Origin: Wuchereria bancrofti
Taxonomy: Eukaryota; Nematoda; Chromadorea; Rhabditida; Onchocercidae
NCBI GenBank assembly: GCA_005281725.1
Contig: SSBO01000004.1
Coordinates: forward strand, 1 to 64,000
Reading direction: 5' to 3'
Length of the DNA: 64,000 nucleotides
The notes under the pieces are model-generated. The model was not told where the DNA came from and did not search any database. It saw nothing but the letters and a program-made list of their open reading frames with translations. Shown here one piece after another: positions 13,101-24,262 of this stretch. Position 1 is the first letter of the stretch. The number at the start of each line of letters is the position of its first letter. The translations under genes and the position numbers were made by a program.

Positions 13101-14139
13101 ACTCAGCAATATTTCGAGTGCTAGATATAAACGATGTGTATGAATGCCAGATAAGTATCGCTTTATCAAAAATGAAATGTTTTACTTGAAGTCGTACAAT
13201 AATTATTTTTATATGAGGCTTGAAAGAAAATTCATCGCTTTTCTAAGTAATGCTTATATTTCCTATATCTAAACATCATCATTATTCCTTACCAAACTTT
13301 CATCTGGAACATTTGAATATAATTAAGGAAATTTATAACTTCACTTAAAACCGGTAAATTATAGGCCATATGTGGATTTGAAATTTTATACAAATTATAT
13401 CCTCGAATATTTAATTCATTCTACATTAATTTTTGTAGACTATTTGATTACTTCATAGTATATCGTAGAATATTAATTAGTAACAAATTATATCGTAGAA
13501 TATTTAATTCATTTCACGATAATTTGTTACATTTTGCAAATTGAAGATGACAAATTCTAAACTTATCACCTATTTGTTTTCTCTAAATGTGGAATTCTTC
13601 CATCTGTTTGTGTCTTTCGGCTCCAATAATACTCTGAGCAATTTCCTTCTGATAATATCAGGTTATATAAACGAAAAAATTTTTTGGTTTTGTGAAAAAT
13701 TTGCAAATGTTCGAAAAAATCTATTAGTTAAGAAAAGCATTTTATAAAATTGAAAATGTGGTGAAATAAAATAATATAAATAAATACAGTCTTTCCAGAA
13801 GAATCAGGCCTCATATTTAAAAGTTAGCTGATCATAAATAACCTTAATATTTACAGTGCGTTTCAGAGCCAGAGCAGAAATCAAAAAATTACTTGGCAGA
13901 ATATATTTAGAAGCTTTAAAAAAATTGTCGCCACGAAAAAGTGAATAAAGGTTATTAATTTCGTTTACTGCAATTAAAAACAGTGATAGCCAATTAGCAC
14001 TAAATTAATGCATTTTTTAATCAACATCACATTTCAAAAACAAACAATTCACGTGGAAATAATCAAATGATATTATCATTCTTCAATCATTCTTCGTAAC
14101 ATCCATAAAATAATCAGAAGACATCTGCTAATGTTTCTG
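7169..14139. other. Long gene-poor stretch
   Basis: Nearly 7 kb of AT-rich DNA with no confident gene. Two minus-strand segments may be 5' exons of the cysteine-rich gene: about 7900-7926, and 9089-9205, where a frame containing NVTNKFCTELRKIPQYLLNF ends at a G|GTAATA donor. There is also a duplicated 'TATATCGTAGAATATT(T)AATT' motif at about 13400-13510. The remainder shows only A/T homopolymers and short, unsupported frames. Confidence 0.4.
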
Positions 14140-15237
14140 CTATAACTTTTGCCTTTTTTTTTTCGGCATCTCCTTACATTCCAAAGACTCATCCGAATTT
14201 TCGACAATTGTTTCTCTGTTTTTTCTGGTGAAACGACCAATCCATAGTACAGTCCCGTGGTTATCAGTGATTGCATAGAGGAAAGGATGATTAGCACGAA
14301 ATGCTTCTCTTTTATCCATTACCATATCGTTCCTTACTGGGATACTTGAATTTTCGTTATTGATTCCTTTCTCATCGATCTGAACTTTTCTATTATTTGT
14401 TTATAGCATTTTTTATCCGTTAATAGTATCTTTTATGAAAGGCAATTGGATTTGTCAATCCAAGGAATTAGCTAAGGTTAGGTTCTGATTAAAGTTTATT
14501 TAAATTAGGGTAAAACCAAAAACCTTGATATAAGCGTGATTTCTGATATCATCCATTGTAAACAATCTCAAAAATGCCGGAAAAAATCATTCTATTGGTG
14601 GAACACTGATTGCATTGTCTTTAATTCATTTAACAAACATATTTGATTTTCGTACTTAAATTTTGGAATTGTAACCTAAAAAAAGCTGAAGTCCTTTTTA
14701 TGAATTGAAACATTCAGTATTGGAAAATAGAGTCAGAGACTAGAAATCTAAATGGCTACTAAAATTTCAATTTTGATTTTAATACTAAAAATGAGTGAAT
14801 TGTCAAGTTTAAATGATCGGAAAATTTCGAGGCGTTTGTTTTGTATAAAACTGTAAAATCTATTACTGAGAAGAGAAAAAGTTAAGTAAAGTATCATAAA
14901 GGAGAATTTACAACGTAAGATAACTTCGTGAGATGGTTAAGTGCACCAATATAACTGAATAGTTCCTCTCCCGTAAGTTTATCTTCAAGTTTTGCTAAGC
15001 CAAAGGTTTTTTTGGGCAAAATAATTAGCAGTTGCATTTCGGAATTTTTGAATGGTAGTGACACCATTTGAATGTGTTGGTTTTCGTAGTAAGGAAATCT
15101 ATCATTGGTATCTGAATTTAAACTTAAGATCAGTTATATCCAAAAATAAAATGCATTTCATTACCTGAAACTTCGCGTAATGTCAAAGCACTGATTCTTT
15201 CACTATCGAATAACACAGCAGTCACAAGTTGCGACAT
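14140..15237 (-). pseudogene. Serpin, 5'-truncated and frameshifted
   Basis: Exons: 15237-15165, 15111-14912, 14675-14524 and 14379-14140. The second encodes RFPYYENQHIQMVSLPFKN and LIILPKKTFGLAKLEDKLTG, and the third opens with VTIPKFKYENQ, all hallmark serpin segments. The last encodes AYIK|IDEKG and FRANHPFLYAITDNHGTVLW followed by IGRF, the serpin C-terminal signature. The third exon breaks: family homology moves through all three frames (PKFKYENQ, then MIFSGIFE, then LFTMDDIRNHAYIK), which needs two one-base insertions, and the exon length is not a multiple of three. About the first 170 residues of a normal serpin are missing, with an in-frame stop two codons before the first ATG. The hinge (DEKGINNENSS) lacks the Thr/Ala-rich pattern inhibitory serpins need. 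A Lys/Arg-rich tail follows the serpin end. It is probably a decaying paralog, unless sequencing errors caused the shifts. Confidence 0.75.
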
Positions 15238-15349
15238 AATTTATTTCACTCAGCCTTATCAAATCTTATCAATTCCTGTCGGATGATAAAACAAATAAAC
15301 ATTGTTTCCACAGTACATCAGTTACACGTAGTCGATTTTCAATTTTTCA

Positions 15350-15369
15350 TCATCAAATGCATTTGATGA
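15350..15369. repeat. 20-bp perfect palindrome
   Basis: TCATCAAATGCATTTGATGA reads identically on both strands. It contains the NsiI-like centre ATGCAT. Function unknown; chance is possible in AT-rich DNA. Confidence 0.85.
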
Positions 15370-15655
15370 AAAACAAAAATATGAAAATCAAAAATAAATG
15401 AATGCATCAAAGCATTGTGTCTGTTTTGTTTATGAAGCTCAATAATTGCTTTTGAAATTAAAATGTAACACTAGCAAACCTTTGAAGTTTATTAAGTTTA
15501 TAACATCATAGTAATAATTTCTGAACATACAATAATTTAATCTTTACACTGATAATCCAAGAAATCAGTGTGGACGTTCTGAAGTTGTGCAGTAAAATTT
15601 TCAACTTGAAATATCGTTATGATTAAGTTGTGACGAAGTTATAGAAAAAAAAAAT

Positions 15656-15730
15656 ATATCTGATATAAATTCAAAATTTACTGATACTTTTGATTTCAAG
15701 CACAGTTTTATGACCGCTCGATGTTCAATA
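15656..15730. repeat. Dispersed repeat fragment, matches ~27488-27560
   Basis: The segment around AATTTACTGATACTT.T.ATTTCAA is shared in direct orientation with 27.5 kb. A second piece of the same distant locus (27395-27440) matches 16650-16692 in inverted orientation, so this looks like pieces of a rearranged repetitive element. Confidence 0.5.
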
Positions 15731-16649
15731 CTAAATTGTTTACAAATTTGTTCACAACTGATTTTGGTTTACACATAATTTCTGCGAGAGAGACTTTGGC
15801 AAAATAATTTTTGCTTCAATACAATAACTTTTTACTGCAATTCTTTCATACGACATAATCATATGAAAAAGCATATATTTTATTAAGATGGAAACACATT
15901 TTTCAATCTCTTTTACAGTAGTTTTGATTTCAATGGTAAATGCTAATTAATTTGCCAAAACTGTCAAAATTCATTAATTATGCTACCAAACGTTAGAAAT
16001 GAAAAATATGCGACAACGTGACAACGAAATGAAAGATGTGGCAACGATTAATTTTACTATTTCAGGTAAGACAAAGTACTATAATCACTACTATAGCACT
16101 TAATTAGCACTTGATCACAGATTCATATTTCATCAGTTACTGAAATTTCAAGCGAACTGTTCATCAGTTTCCATTTATGCAAAATATCACATCCTCTACA
16201 TCATTCAAAATCTTAAATTTTATTGCTTCCTCTCAAACATATTTCAGTCCAAATTGAAATTCATTCTCAGAACAACACAAGTCGTACTTATGAATGTATG
16301 TCAGATTAAACTACTAATTGCTAAAGTTGAAGTATTTCAATTTATTTCGTCTATGCAGTGAAATTCCACCAGAAGTACGTAATCATTGCCAGTCCTTACG
16401 TATGTAAATCTGCGACTTTATTAAATGCACCAAATTAAATGCTTGAAAAATGATTCTATTAATTCACAACAGCTAAAATAAATTGCATAAACAATGGATA
16501 CAGTCAACTTATCACATAGAGAAGAATTACGTCGAGTTTGGTGTAAACTTAAACTTTATCTGTTTTTGTTTTCCAGAGAAATGAGTTTTTAATAATGGAA
16601 TCAGCAAATTACTGCAAAAGAGGTCCTGGATCATTATTTGTTGAAAGCC

Positions 16650-16692
16650 AAATATCGTAGCTGGAGGTCAAAGGTAAAGAGTTGTGGCCACG
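16650..16692. repeat. Dispersed repeat fragment, inverted match to ~27395-27440
   Basis: The stretch containing TGGAGGTCAAAGGTAAAGAG corresponds to the reverse complement of CTCTTCACCTTTGACCTCCA near 27.4 kb, with similar flanking bases (GTTGAAAG..AAATATCGT). Confidence 0.5.
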
Positions 16693-16834
16693 AAGTCTCC
16701 TAAGCATCATAAGTATTGCCAATATTTCTTGGATGGAATCCATCACCTCTATTTCACCTCTAGTTATTTCAAACAAAATATGAATTTCGTTTACAGTTGT
16801 AATATATGGTGTTTATTTCTGCTTGTATCAGTTT

Positions 16835-16920
16835 CATTATTTTAATTAATATTATCAGCCAGTCTCGTTATTTCAATTAATATTACCAGTTACTTTTGTT
16901 ATTTTAATTAATATTATCAA
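16835..16920. repeat. Tandem repeat, ~36-bp unit, about 3 copies
   Basis: Three successive units share GTTATTT(T/C)AATTAATATTA followed by (T/C)CAG..A. They lie just downstream (in minus-strand terms) of the stop codon of the IgGFcBP-like gene. Confidence 0.7.
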
Positions 16921-16934
16921 TTGCAATTCTGTAA

Positions 16935-19900
16935 TTATTGTGCAACCTGTTCTCGCCAAGTTGACGCTACTTCCGGAGGTACTTTTTGCTTGCTTATCTG
17001 AATAAAATTATAAAATATGATTTTAATAAATCCCTTCTTTATTTCGTAAGATTGAATTGCAATATTGGTCCAAGAAATTTGTTAGACCTCATCTTGCTTA
17101 TTCAATGAAAATGACGGATAATTATTTTCCGTAAAAGGAAGGTAAGTCATACCCACAATAATTTGATCAGTTGTAAATAGTTGTTTCATAGTTGATTCCA
17201 ATTCCACTTGTTTTGTCAATACTTTTCGATTCCATATTTTCAGATAAGATTTTATAACTTTCACTCTTTCTGTGAATGGTTTTCGATTCGTTACTTCTGT
17301 GGATGATACTGTTTCCTTATTCATATTCATTTGCGCTGAAAACGCTCATAGTCGATGAATTCTTTCCAAACTGCAAAAATTTGTAATTCTTAAAAAAATT
17401 TTCTAAAAAATGAGAAAATCTAATTTATTGTGAATTCTCATCGGTTTTACGAGAGAAATTTGTTGAGGAGGAAAGTGCTTTAAGAATTTAAATTAGAATG
17501 AAAACTAACTCCCAAATGCGACAAAATATTGATGGAAACTATTTTGTAGTGCATCGCTCTTAATGTGAACAACGTAACGTCCACTTGACTGTACGTAATG
17601 TACCGGAACGGTCGATAGCAAAAATTTGAATGTGAAATATGTGCAATCGTAGGGAGTTTGCAGTTCGTATATGTCATCTGCAGCGAGCACACCGTCTACC
17701 TCTAAGTCATTTACTGCATCCTTATCCATGAATATCTGAAAATTTCTTTATTTGAATCTTTTAAAACAAAATTTTTTCCAAACTATCCAAAAATGATGAT
17801 TTCATTAGGAGAATTATGACAAATTAGGGCATATGAAGCACTCACTGCAAACACCCCTGTCAACCAGCCAATCTACCAGACAAATCCGGTTCTGTTTTTT
17901 CTCCCAAAAAGGATTGAAAAGGATGGAAACGAAAAGAACCTTTGCGGTAGTTAAAAGGAAGAATGCTTCATTACATCAAAGAAGCATTACACCAAAGAGA
18001 AATTTTCAAATTTTATAAATTCTTGCATGAATTACTAGCCTAACAAACTGTTAAATGAAATTTTACGTAATACTATTATTATTATTTTAGCTTACGATAA
18101 TTAAATTCCTGTAGTGATGAGTAGCAAAATGACTTCTTCCAGTAACATATTGTGCTGCAATTGGAATAAAATCGGTGTAGCTACCATTGTAATTAGAGGT
18201 ACCGAAAGTTAAATTTGAATATAATCATTTCTTAATTATTCCACGTAGCAAAATATAGGCGTCTGAACGGAACGGTTGTGCATGAAAACTTGTAAAGCTG
18301 TAGTCGCAAAAAATACTAAAACAAATTATTTGCAAAACAAAGTGTCAATTCAGAAAGTAATTGGACTAAGACCAATGAGTTGCGTAAGGTAAAATCAAAC
18401 AGAAATGAATTACTTGCAATAAAGGGTTGGAAAAAAGTCAAAAACTCTCCGAGATAATTGAAAATAATGTTGCATATTTGCCGGTTCAAATGAAAACTGT
18501 CCACTGTCAAATTGCTTGCTGATTTTCGACCTTTGCCTTTGAAAAGTATCTGCCTGATAGTTGCTATCTGATGGTACTATGATGGAAAGAGTCTTTTAAC
18601 TCAAAAAATTGTCAATCGAATTTCATCAAATATGAAATGATCCATAATTTTAGGAAAATAAATTAGTTAATATTAATAAAAATTTCGAAGATATTAACTG
18701 CTCGTTTGAAGGAAGATTGGACAGTACTGAATCACATGCAAATGACATTTCTAATATGAATTGTTGAAGGAAATTACTGATATTAGTGTAACCAATGCCA
18801 TTTTGCACTGAAGGAATTGCCGTTTCGCAGCCAAAATCTGCGCGGCCATTAACGATTAAAGTGTTATTAGCGAATAGTAATCGTTGTATAATTATAATCA
18901 CTTGAAATGGATTATCACTCAATAAATTCAGCGACAGTTCTTTGGCAAATCCATAATATGCAAAATTGGGAGAATTTTTTTCTGCCTGGAATTTTGTTGA
19001 AAAAAATTCAATTTTGGCACCAAAATTATTAAAAATACTTGAGATTAATTAGTCTTAGCTTAAAATATACACTAAGTTGTGCTTTAAATAAATTGCGGAT
19101 GGAGAGTACTTATATTAATGAACAGTTTATCAAGTGATAACTCTAATCGGCTCCTGAATTTGGCAATAAAGAAAGAAAAAAATTGTTTTTGAGTTTTTCA
19201 GCAAGAATTGATCATTGAAAATCAGTCCACAAAAAAATTCTGTCAAGTTAGTGTCAGTTAAATTTAATATTCTTCAAATCGATCCAAATCGGTGCAAATA
19301 ACACAGAGGAAACAATTTCTTTCAGCAATTTACCTTAGCTTCAATTTCATGAAATCTTTCCTTTCCATCAAATTTTGCTACGATTGATATTTTTGCCGTT
19401 TGGTTAGTGGGTAAGAAATATATAGTTACATGGCTATTATTGGCAATTGATTTGGGTAACAAAAATGAATACTTCCGGTCAGCCATTTTTAGAGGTAACA
19501 CTGAAATGATTCTTCAATAAAACTTTATTCTTCTGAATTTTCTTTTTTCTTCTAACAAACAAAAAATAAGGGAAGAAATTCCGCAGTTTTATTAAATATT
19601 AAATTATATTACGCTGAAGGAATTGACATAATATTACCTGCAAAACTTTCACCAATTTGGCCACCAAAGAAACAACTCTGTGTGACAGATATTGGCATAG
19701 AGGATTTTATTGCAATTCGAGAATCGTGATTACTCTTATAAATAGTATCACTGTACGCAGCATAGAGCTTTGTCATTTTTTCATTTATTTCGAGCTGTAA
19801 ATAAGAACTTTGCTAAGCTCATCAACGAACAAAAATTATTAATTTTGCTAATTGAACAGCTTAATTATATTTAATTAAAAGAAAAATGCGAACTATAAAA

Positions 19901-22900
19901 TATATTTCTCAATAAATTATAAATAAAAACAAGGAAAGAAAAGTGAAAGAAAGAAATTTCACAATAATTAAAATCATTATTCACCTTACGGTGTGTGTAA
20001 GGTGTAATGTTGTATGTCTTTTCAATTAAATTTCCTTTGGCTTCACTAAGGTAACTAATGTTAACTTCCACCACCATATATGGATGTGGGTTGAGAATTT
20101 CGAGTGTTAGAACGGTGACTGAATCGTCATTACTGTCTTCGGTTGTAATCCACGGAAATAACGTTATGAACGAGGTGCCAAAAATATCATAACGGTATGA
20201 GCGGAAATTATTTTCAACGATCCATTTTGAAGTTTCCATTCCATAAACTATAGACTGTTAACAATTTAAAACTTCCGAGTTATTGTTGGCAAACTGTCTA
20301 ATTAATTTAGTATTCACTTTTCAAGTTATTAATTAGATTACCTATGAATAGTATAAACTTGAAATGCTGTTTAATCTACCCAATTCACTAACAGCTCAAT
20401 TTCCTAATTCTAATTATACGAGCACTGTCATATTTTAGTAACCAAGAAACTATTAGCTGGTAGTTAAAGTAAAAAGTAAAGTCAGAAAAAGCTAACCGTT
20501 AAAAGCTGGCACATAGCCATACATTTTTTCACTTCCACCGAAAATAAAAAGCAAATAGCGACCTTTTGATTCCAAACAATGCAATCCACGCACTAACTTT
20601 TTCGTATTAATTTTACGCATAGTAATATAACGGAATGAATTCTCGAAAGGTTGGATATATTCCACGTCCAATACTTTCCCATCTAATAGGAAAGTATCCG
20701 ACTGACGTGGCACATCGTAGAGCTGAAATAGCCGTTCATCGTATCAATCAAATGCTATAATGTTTGAATTGAAATTGAATTTTGACTCATTTATCAGTCT
20801 GATTAATTTTAACGATGTACTCATTATTTTCATCCTTCCCAATCAGTCAATAAAATTTGGATCAAAGCAACCTCTTTACCTTTCGAAAGCCAGTCAGTTA
20901 TTTTTGGTATATACTTTTTTATTATGTCGCACACTATGTTATTAAATTTAATATTTTATCGCCTTTCCACTCCTCTTCTGTCATCTTTTTGACAAAGGGT
21001 TAAATTTTAAAAGTAATCAAACTGCGCTGCCTGTGCTTTAGTAACTCAATCATTCATTACAGCTCAATCACATTGTAATCGTTAATTTGTTTAATATCAT
21101 TTTCCGCCTGTTAAAATTGATATAAATTGCAGAAATACTAACAAATAAACGTTCACTTTCATTCTTAAAAATAAAACACATTCGACCGGTCAGATATTGC
21201 GAATAAGCTGGTATAATATCCAAAAATGAACCGATATTTTGATAAGTTTCAAAACGAAGTAACTGGAAGGGAGTATTGCTGAAAGATAAAATAGTCAAAC
21301 TGTTTCACTTTTTAAGTCCATACTATCATTTCACTGCACAGATAAATATCTTTGTTATTTTCCAATTAAGCTCAAATATTTGTTATTAATCAATTAATCA
21401 TTTATCAATGAAATAGCTTATCTTTAAAGATTTCGAAATGAAAAAAGTGTCATTGCTTTTCCACAGATCTTAAAATATAATTATTTTTTTTTCTCAAATT
21501 TTATTAAACTGAATGATTTCAACACTATTTAGAAGTATCTTCTTAAGCAACAAAAACATTGCGCAATAAATTTCGTATAGCAATATAATATCGGTCGTTC
21601 TAAAGAACCATTTTTCTTGAAATTTCAGGAAGTTCTCGTGGATTTGAAGAATAAGTAGTCTCTCTCTCTCGATTAGGTAGCACTTAGTATTACTATGATT
21701 AAGAGAAAGATGAAATGCGAAATAATAGGCTAAAGTGTAACAAATGTAAAAATAAGCCTTGAAGTATAGCCAACGATTGCATCATTGGCTCGATGACCCC
21801 ATTCCATGGCAACGTCATCGAAGATCACGTCGGGTTTGACGTCAATTAACTTTGTACTATTGGGACGGAATGTAATAACGGTGAAAGACTGACAATTTTG
21901 CATTGGTGCTGCTAGGAAGAGCTCAGTTCGGTAATCCTTTGAAGAATCCAACGGAGCAAAATGAGCATTAAAATCATCTCGAAGTGCTATTTGAGAATAA
22001 GCTAAAACAACGCACAATATGATATGAAAAGGTGATTCAAAACTTTTTCAATCAGAAAATTAGTAATTAATCCTCCCTCTATTAATGTCACAGATATTTT
22101 TTTAATACATAATAAGTACACTGTTCAAAATTAATTCTAAGCTACATTAAAATATTTTGCCACTCACCGTTAATTTGTATTTATTCAGTTCACCATTTCA
22201 AATTGATTTCAAATTATTGAATGGAAGCAGTGTAAAATACCTTCATTTGGCAGTGGCATAAGCATCGTACAAGCAAAACTTTCGTAAGGGATTTGTCTCA
22301 AATGAGTTCGCATCGATAACAAAATCAGAAATGGCGATGCGCCCGATATGTACGTTGTAGAAGGACCGTTAATCGAACTGTTATAAGCATAAATCATCGA
22401 TCCGCGATAAAACTAAACACAAAATGGAAAATATAAAGAAAGTAATAGACTTCAAAGCTTGAAATAGATGAAATTAGAAGGGTATCATTCATAATTAATG
22501 CAACCATTTTCTTGCTAATTACTCGGATCTTCTAGGTATGGCACTTGGCATACTACATTTCACTTTGCTATGTTTCATTTTGGATTGCAAATATATTTCC
22601 ATAACAGATATGTGTCATTTTTTAATGAAAATCTGAATAAAAGATCGAAAAGAAAATCAGAATTCGACCAATTAATTTCTTTTTTATCAAAGTCTGCTCT
22701 TACACGTGAAATCGTACTGATCCGTTGCAAACCTTTCCTTGTGACAGTTGTAATGCTTATATGTGAATCGGTAAATGCCGGTATGAAATATGCTGTGAAT
22801 ATACCGCTGAACATAGATGGCGCAATTGAGAACGAATACCGATTTCCAGCCATTGTTACCGGTAAAACTGAAAAAAGGAACGGAAAATCCGGGACGATTT

Positions 22901-24262
22901 AAATTCTTTCTTAGAGCATAAAACTATGATCTTTCATTGAGTCACTCTTCATTTGAACGCTATTGCTAGCATCAAAAAAGGAGTCAATATTTGATTACTG
23001 AAATTAGTAAAAACTAATTGTTATCTAAATAATAAAATTAGGCTAATCGTATCTTTTCCTATTTTCAAATATATCATTGGGCAGAAAAAAGCATGCCTGT
23101 GAAACAATCACCAATTTGATAAGAGATAAAAATACATTCTACGATAGAAACAGGTGAGCTGGAAGAAAGGTAAATTCTAGATGCACTGGATCGGATCAAA
23201 CTTTTATTTGCTTCATGTGATTGTGTCATTATTGTCGCACAAAATTTATGCTAAATAGACCATAAACAATTATAACAAATTTGCAGCCAAAATTTCAAAC
23301 ATAAATTTTTAACTTTTTTGACTAAAAAGTTGTAAAAAGATGATTTATTAACTGATTTTTATTTAATCAATTAACATCTTCAAGTAAATAATAAACTAAC
23401 TGAAAATGCTAACCGTAGTATAGGAGTTTGGTTGAACATTTGAAATTTCTCGTCGTATTTGTGTTTCGTTTTTCAGTTTTTCCAAACCATCGTCGTACTC
23501 AATGACAACTTTTGCTGTTTCATTCATCGACGCATTAATAATTTGAAAGGTGAGATTGCTGTTATTTGATATTCTTTTACTCCAAGGGAATAATGTCACA
23601 AATTTAGTACCAAAAGTACTCGGCTCATTTCTAATATTTTCCAATATTGTCGTCGGTAGTATTACTGGAAATATTTGCCTAATTTTTTAAAAGAAAACTT
23701 ATTAGATTAAAATATGCTTTTAATAAATGTTATAATAGGTAAATTTATGCTATTTACTCAATTTGGTTAGTTAGTATTTACATTATTCATAAGGTTAACG
23801 TAACAGTTGTATAATAGATTTTTTGCCTATTAACTCTTCTTTCTACTAAATAACCCATTTCTCAAGCAAAAATTTATCTGGATTTGAAATTTGGTGATAA
23901 TTTAATATATTTTGTCATATTGAATAACAGTTATTGGTATCAGGCAACCATTGCATGCCTCAATTATCAGTTATCAAAGTGACTCGAGAAAGTTCCACCT
24001 TACCGATAAATCAAGCCAACTTATCACTAAAAATACTGTCAAACCAAATTTGTTTTAGCGATCGATAAATCAAGAGTTATTCTATTTCAAGATTCTGTCA
24101 CATTCTGTGTTCCCAGAATATTTCAACAAACTCCCACGAATTCAGTTTTATAATTTCAGAAGTTTATTGGATCCTCAGTACTTCCTTACTGCATTTCTTT
24201 AATTTAAGGAAGACTATTCACATACCTGAGAAATAAGTGAGTATTTCAAATTTTCCAGGCAT
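16935..24262 (-). CDS. Tandem IgGFc-binding-protein N-terminal-like (IgGFcBP_N) extracellular protein
   Basis: Two copies of a seven-exon module. Copy A: 23664-23414, 23250-23097, 22867-22704, 22412-22241, 22001-21758, 21278-21143, 20722-20497. Copy B: 20247-19985, 19794-19638, 19500-19334, 18985-18793, unresolved 18620-18200, ~18220-18109, 17735-~17513. Tail: 17335-17088 and 16997-16935 (ends VAQ*). A possible first exon (24262-24226, MPGKFEILTYFS) may start a signal peptide. Matching positions are GTKFVTLFPW/GTSFITLFPW, VLPVTMAGNRYSF/VLPLKMADRKYSF, DIIPAYSQYLTGR/DFIPIAAQYVTGR and LESKGRYLLFIFGG/VQSSGRYVVHIKSD. This order (GT.F, beta-strands, LP..., IP...Y..G, GxH/GRY, GYGY-like end) is what I know of IgGFc_binding-domain proteins in nematodes. 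Intron phases match between copies, and copy A joins copy B in phase 1, so this is one gene. Copies are strongly diverged. Exons 5-6 of copy B could not be joined: stops occur in all frames before exon 6. The protein is probably secreted. Two introns use GC donors. Confidence 0.65.
18109..18620 (-). other. Decayed exon 5-6 region of IgGFcBP-like copy B
   Basis: A frame carrying SDSGQFSFEPANMQHYF-like sequence is open but aligns poorly with copy A exon 5. The following exon (DFIPIAAQYVTGRSHFA, donor ATC|GTAAGC) is clearly homologous to copy A exon 6. No AG acceptor lies between the last upstream stop and the homologous part, so normal splicing is not apparent. Either this part is degenerate or it uses an unrecognised splice site. 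Confidence 0.5.

Larger units (their letters stand above)
15238..16934. other. Intergenic between serpin remnant and IgGFcBP-like gene
   Basis: No gene supported, and no missing serpin exons were found. It holds a 20-bp perfect palindrome (15350-15369), segments shared with 27.4-27.6 kb (15656-15730 direct, 16650-16692 inverted), and a three-copy tandem repeat at 16835-16920. Confidence 0.5.

Noticed and set aside
22570..22902. 110-codon plus-strand frame
   Set aside because: It is the antisense shadow of IgGFcBP-like copy A exon 3.
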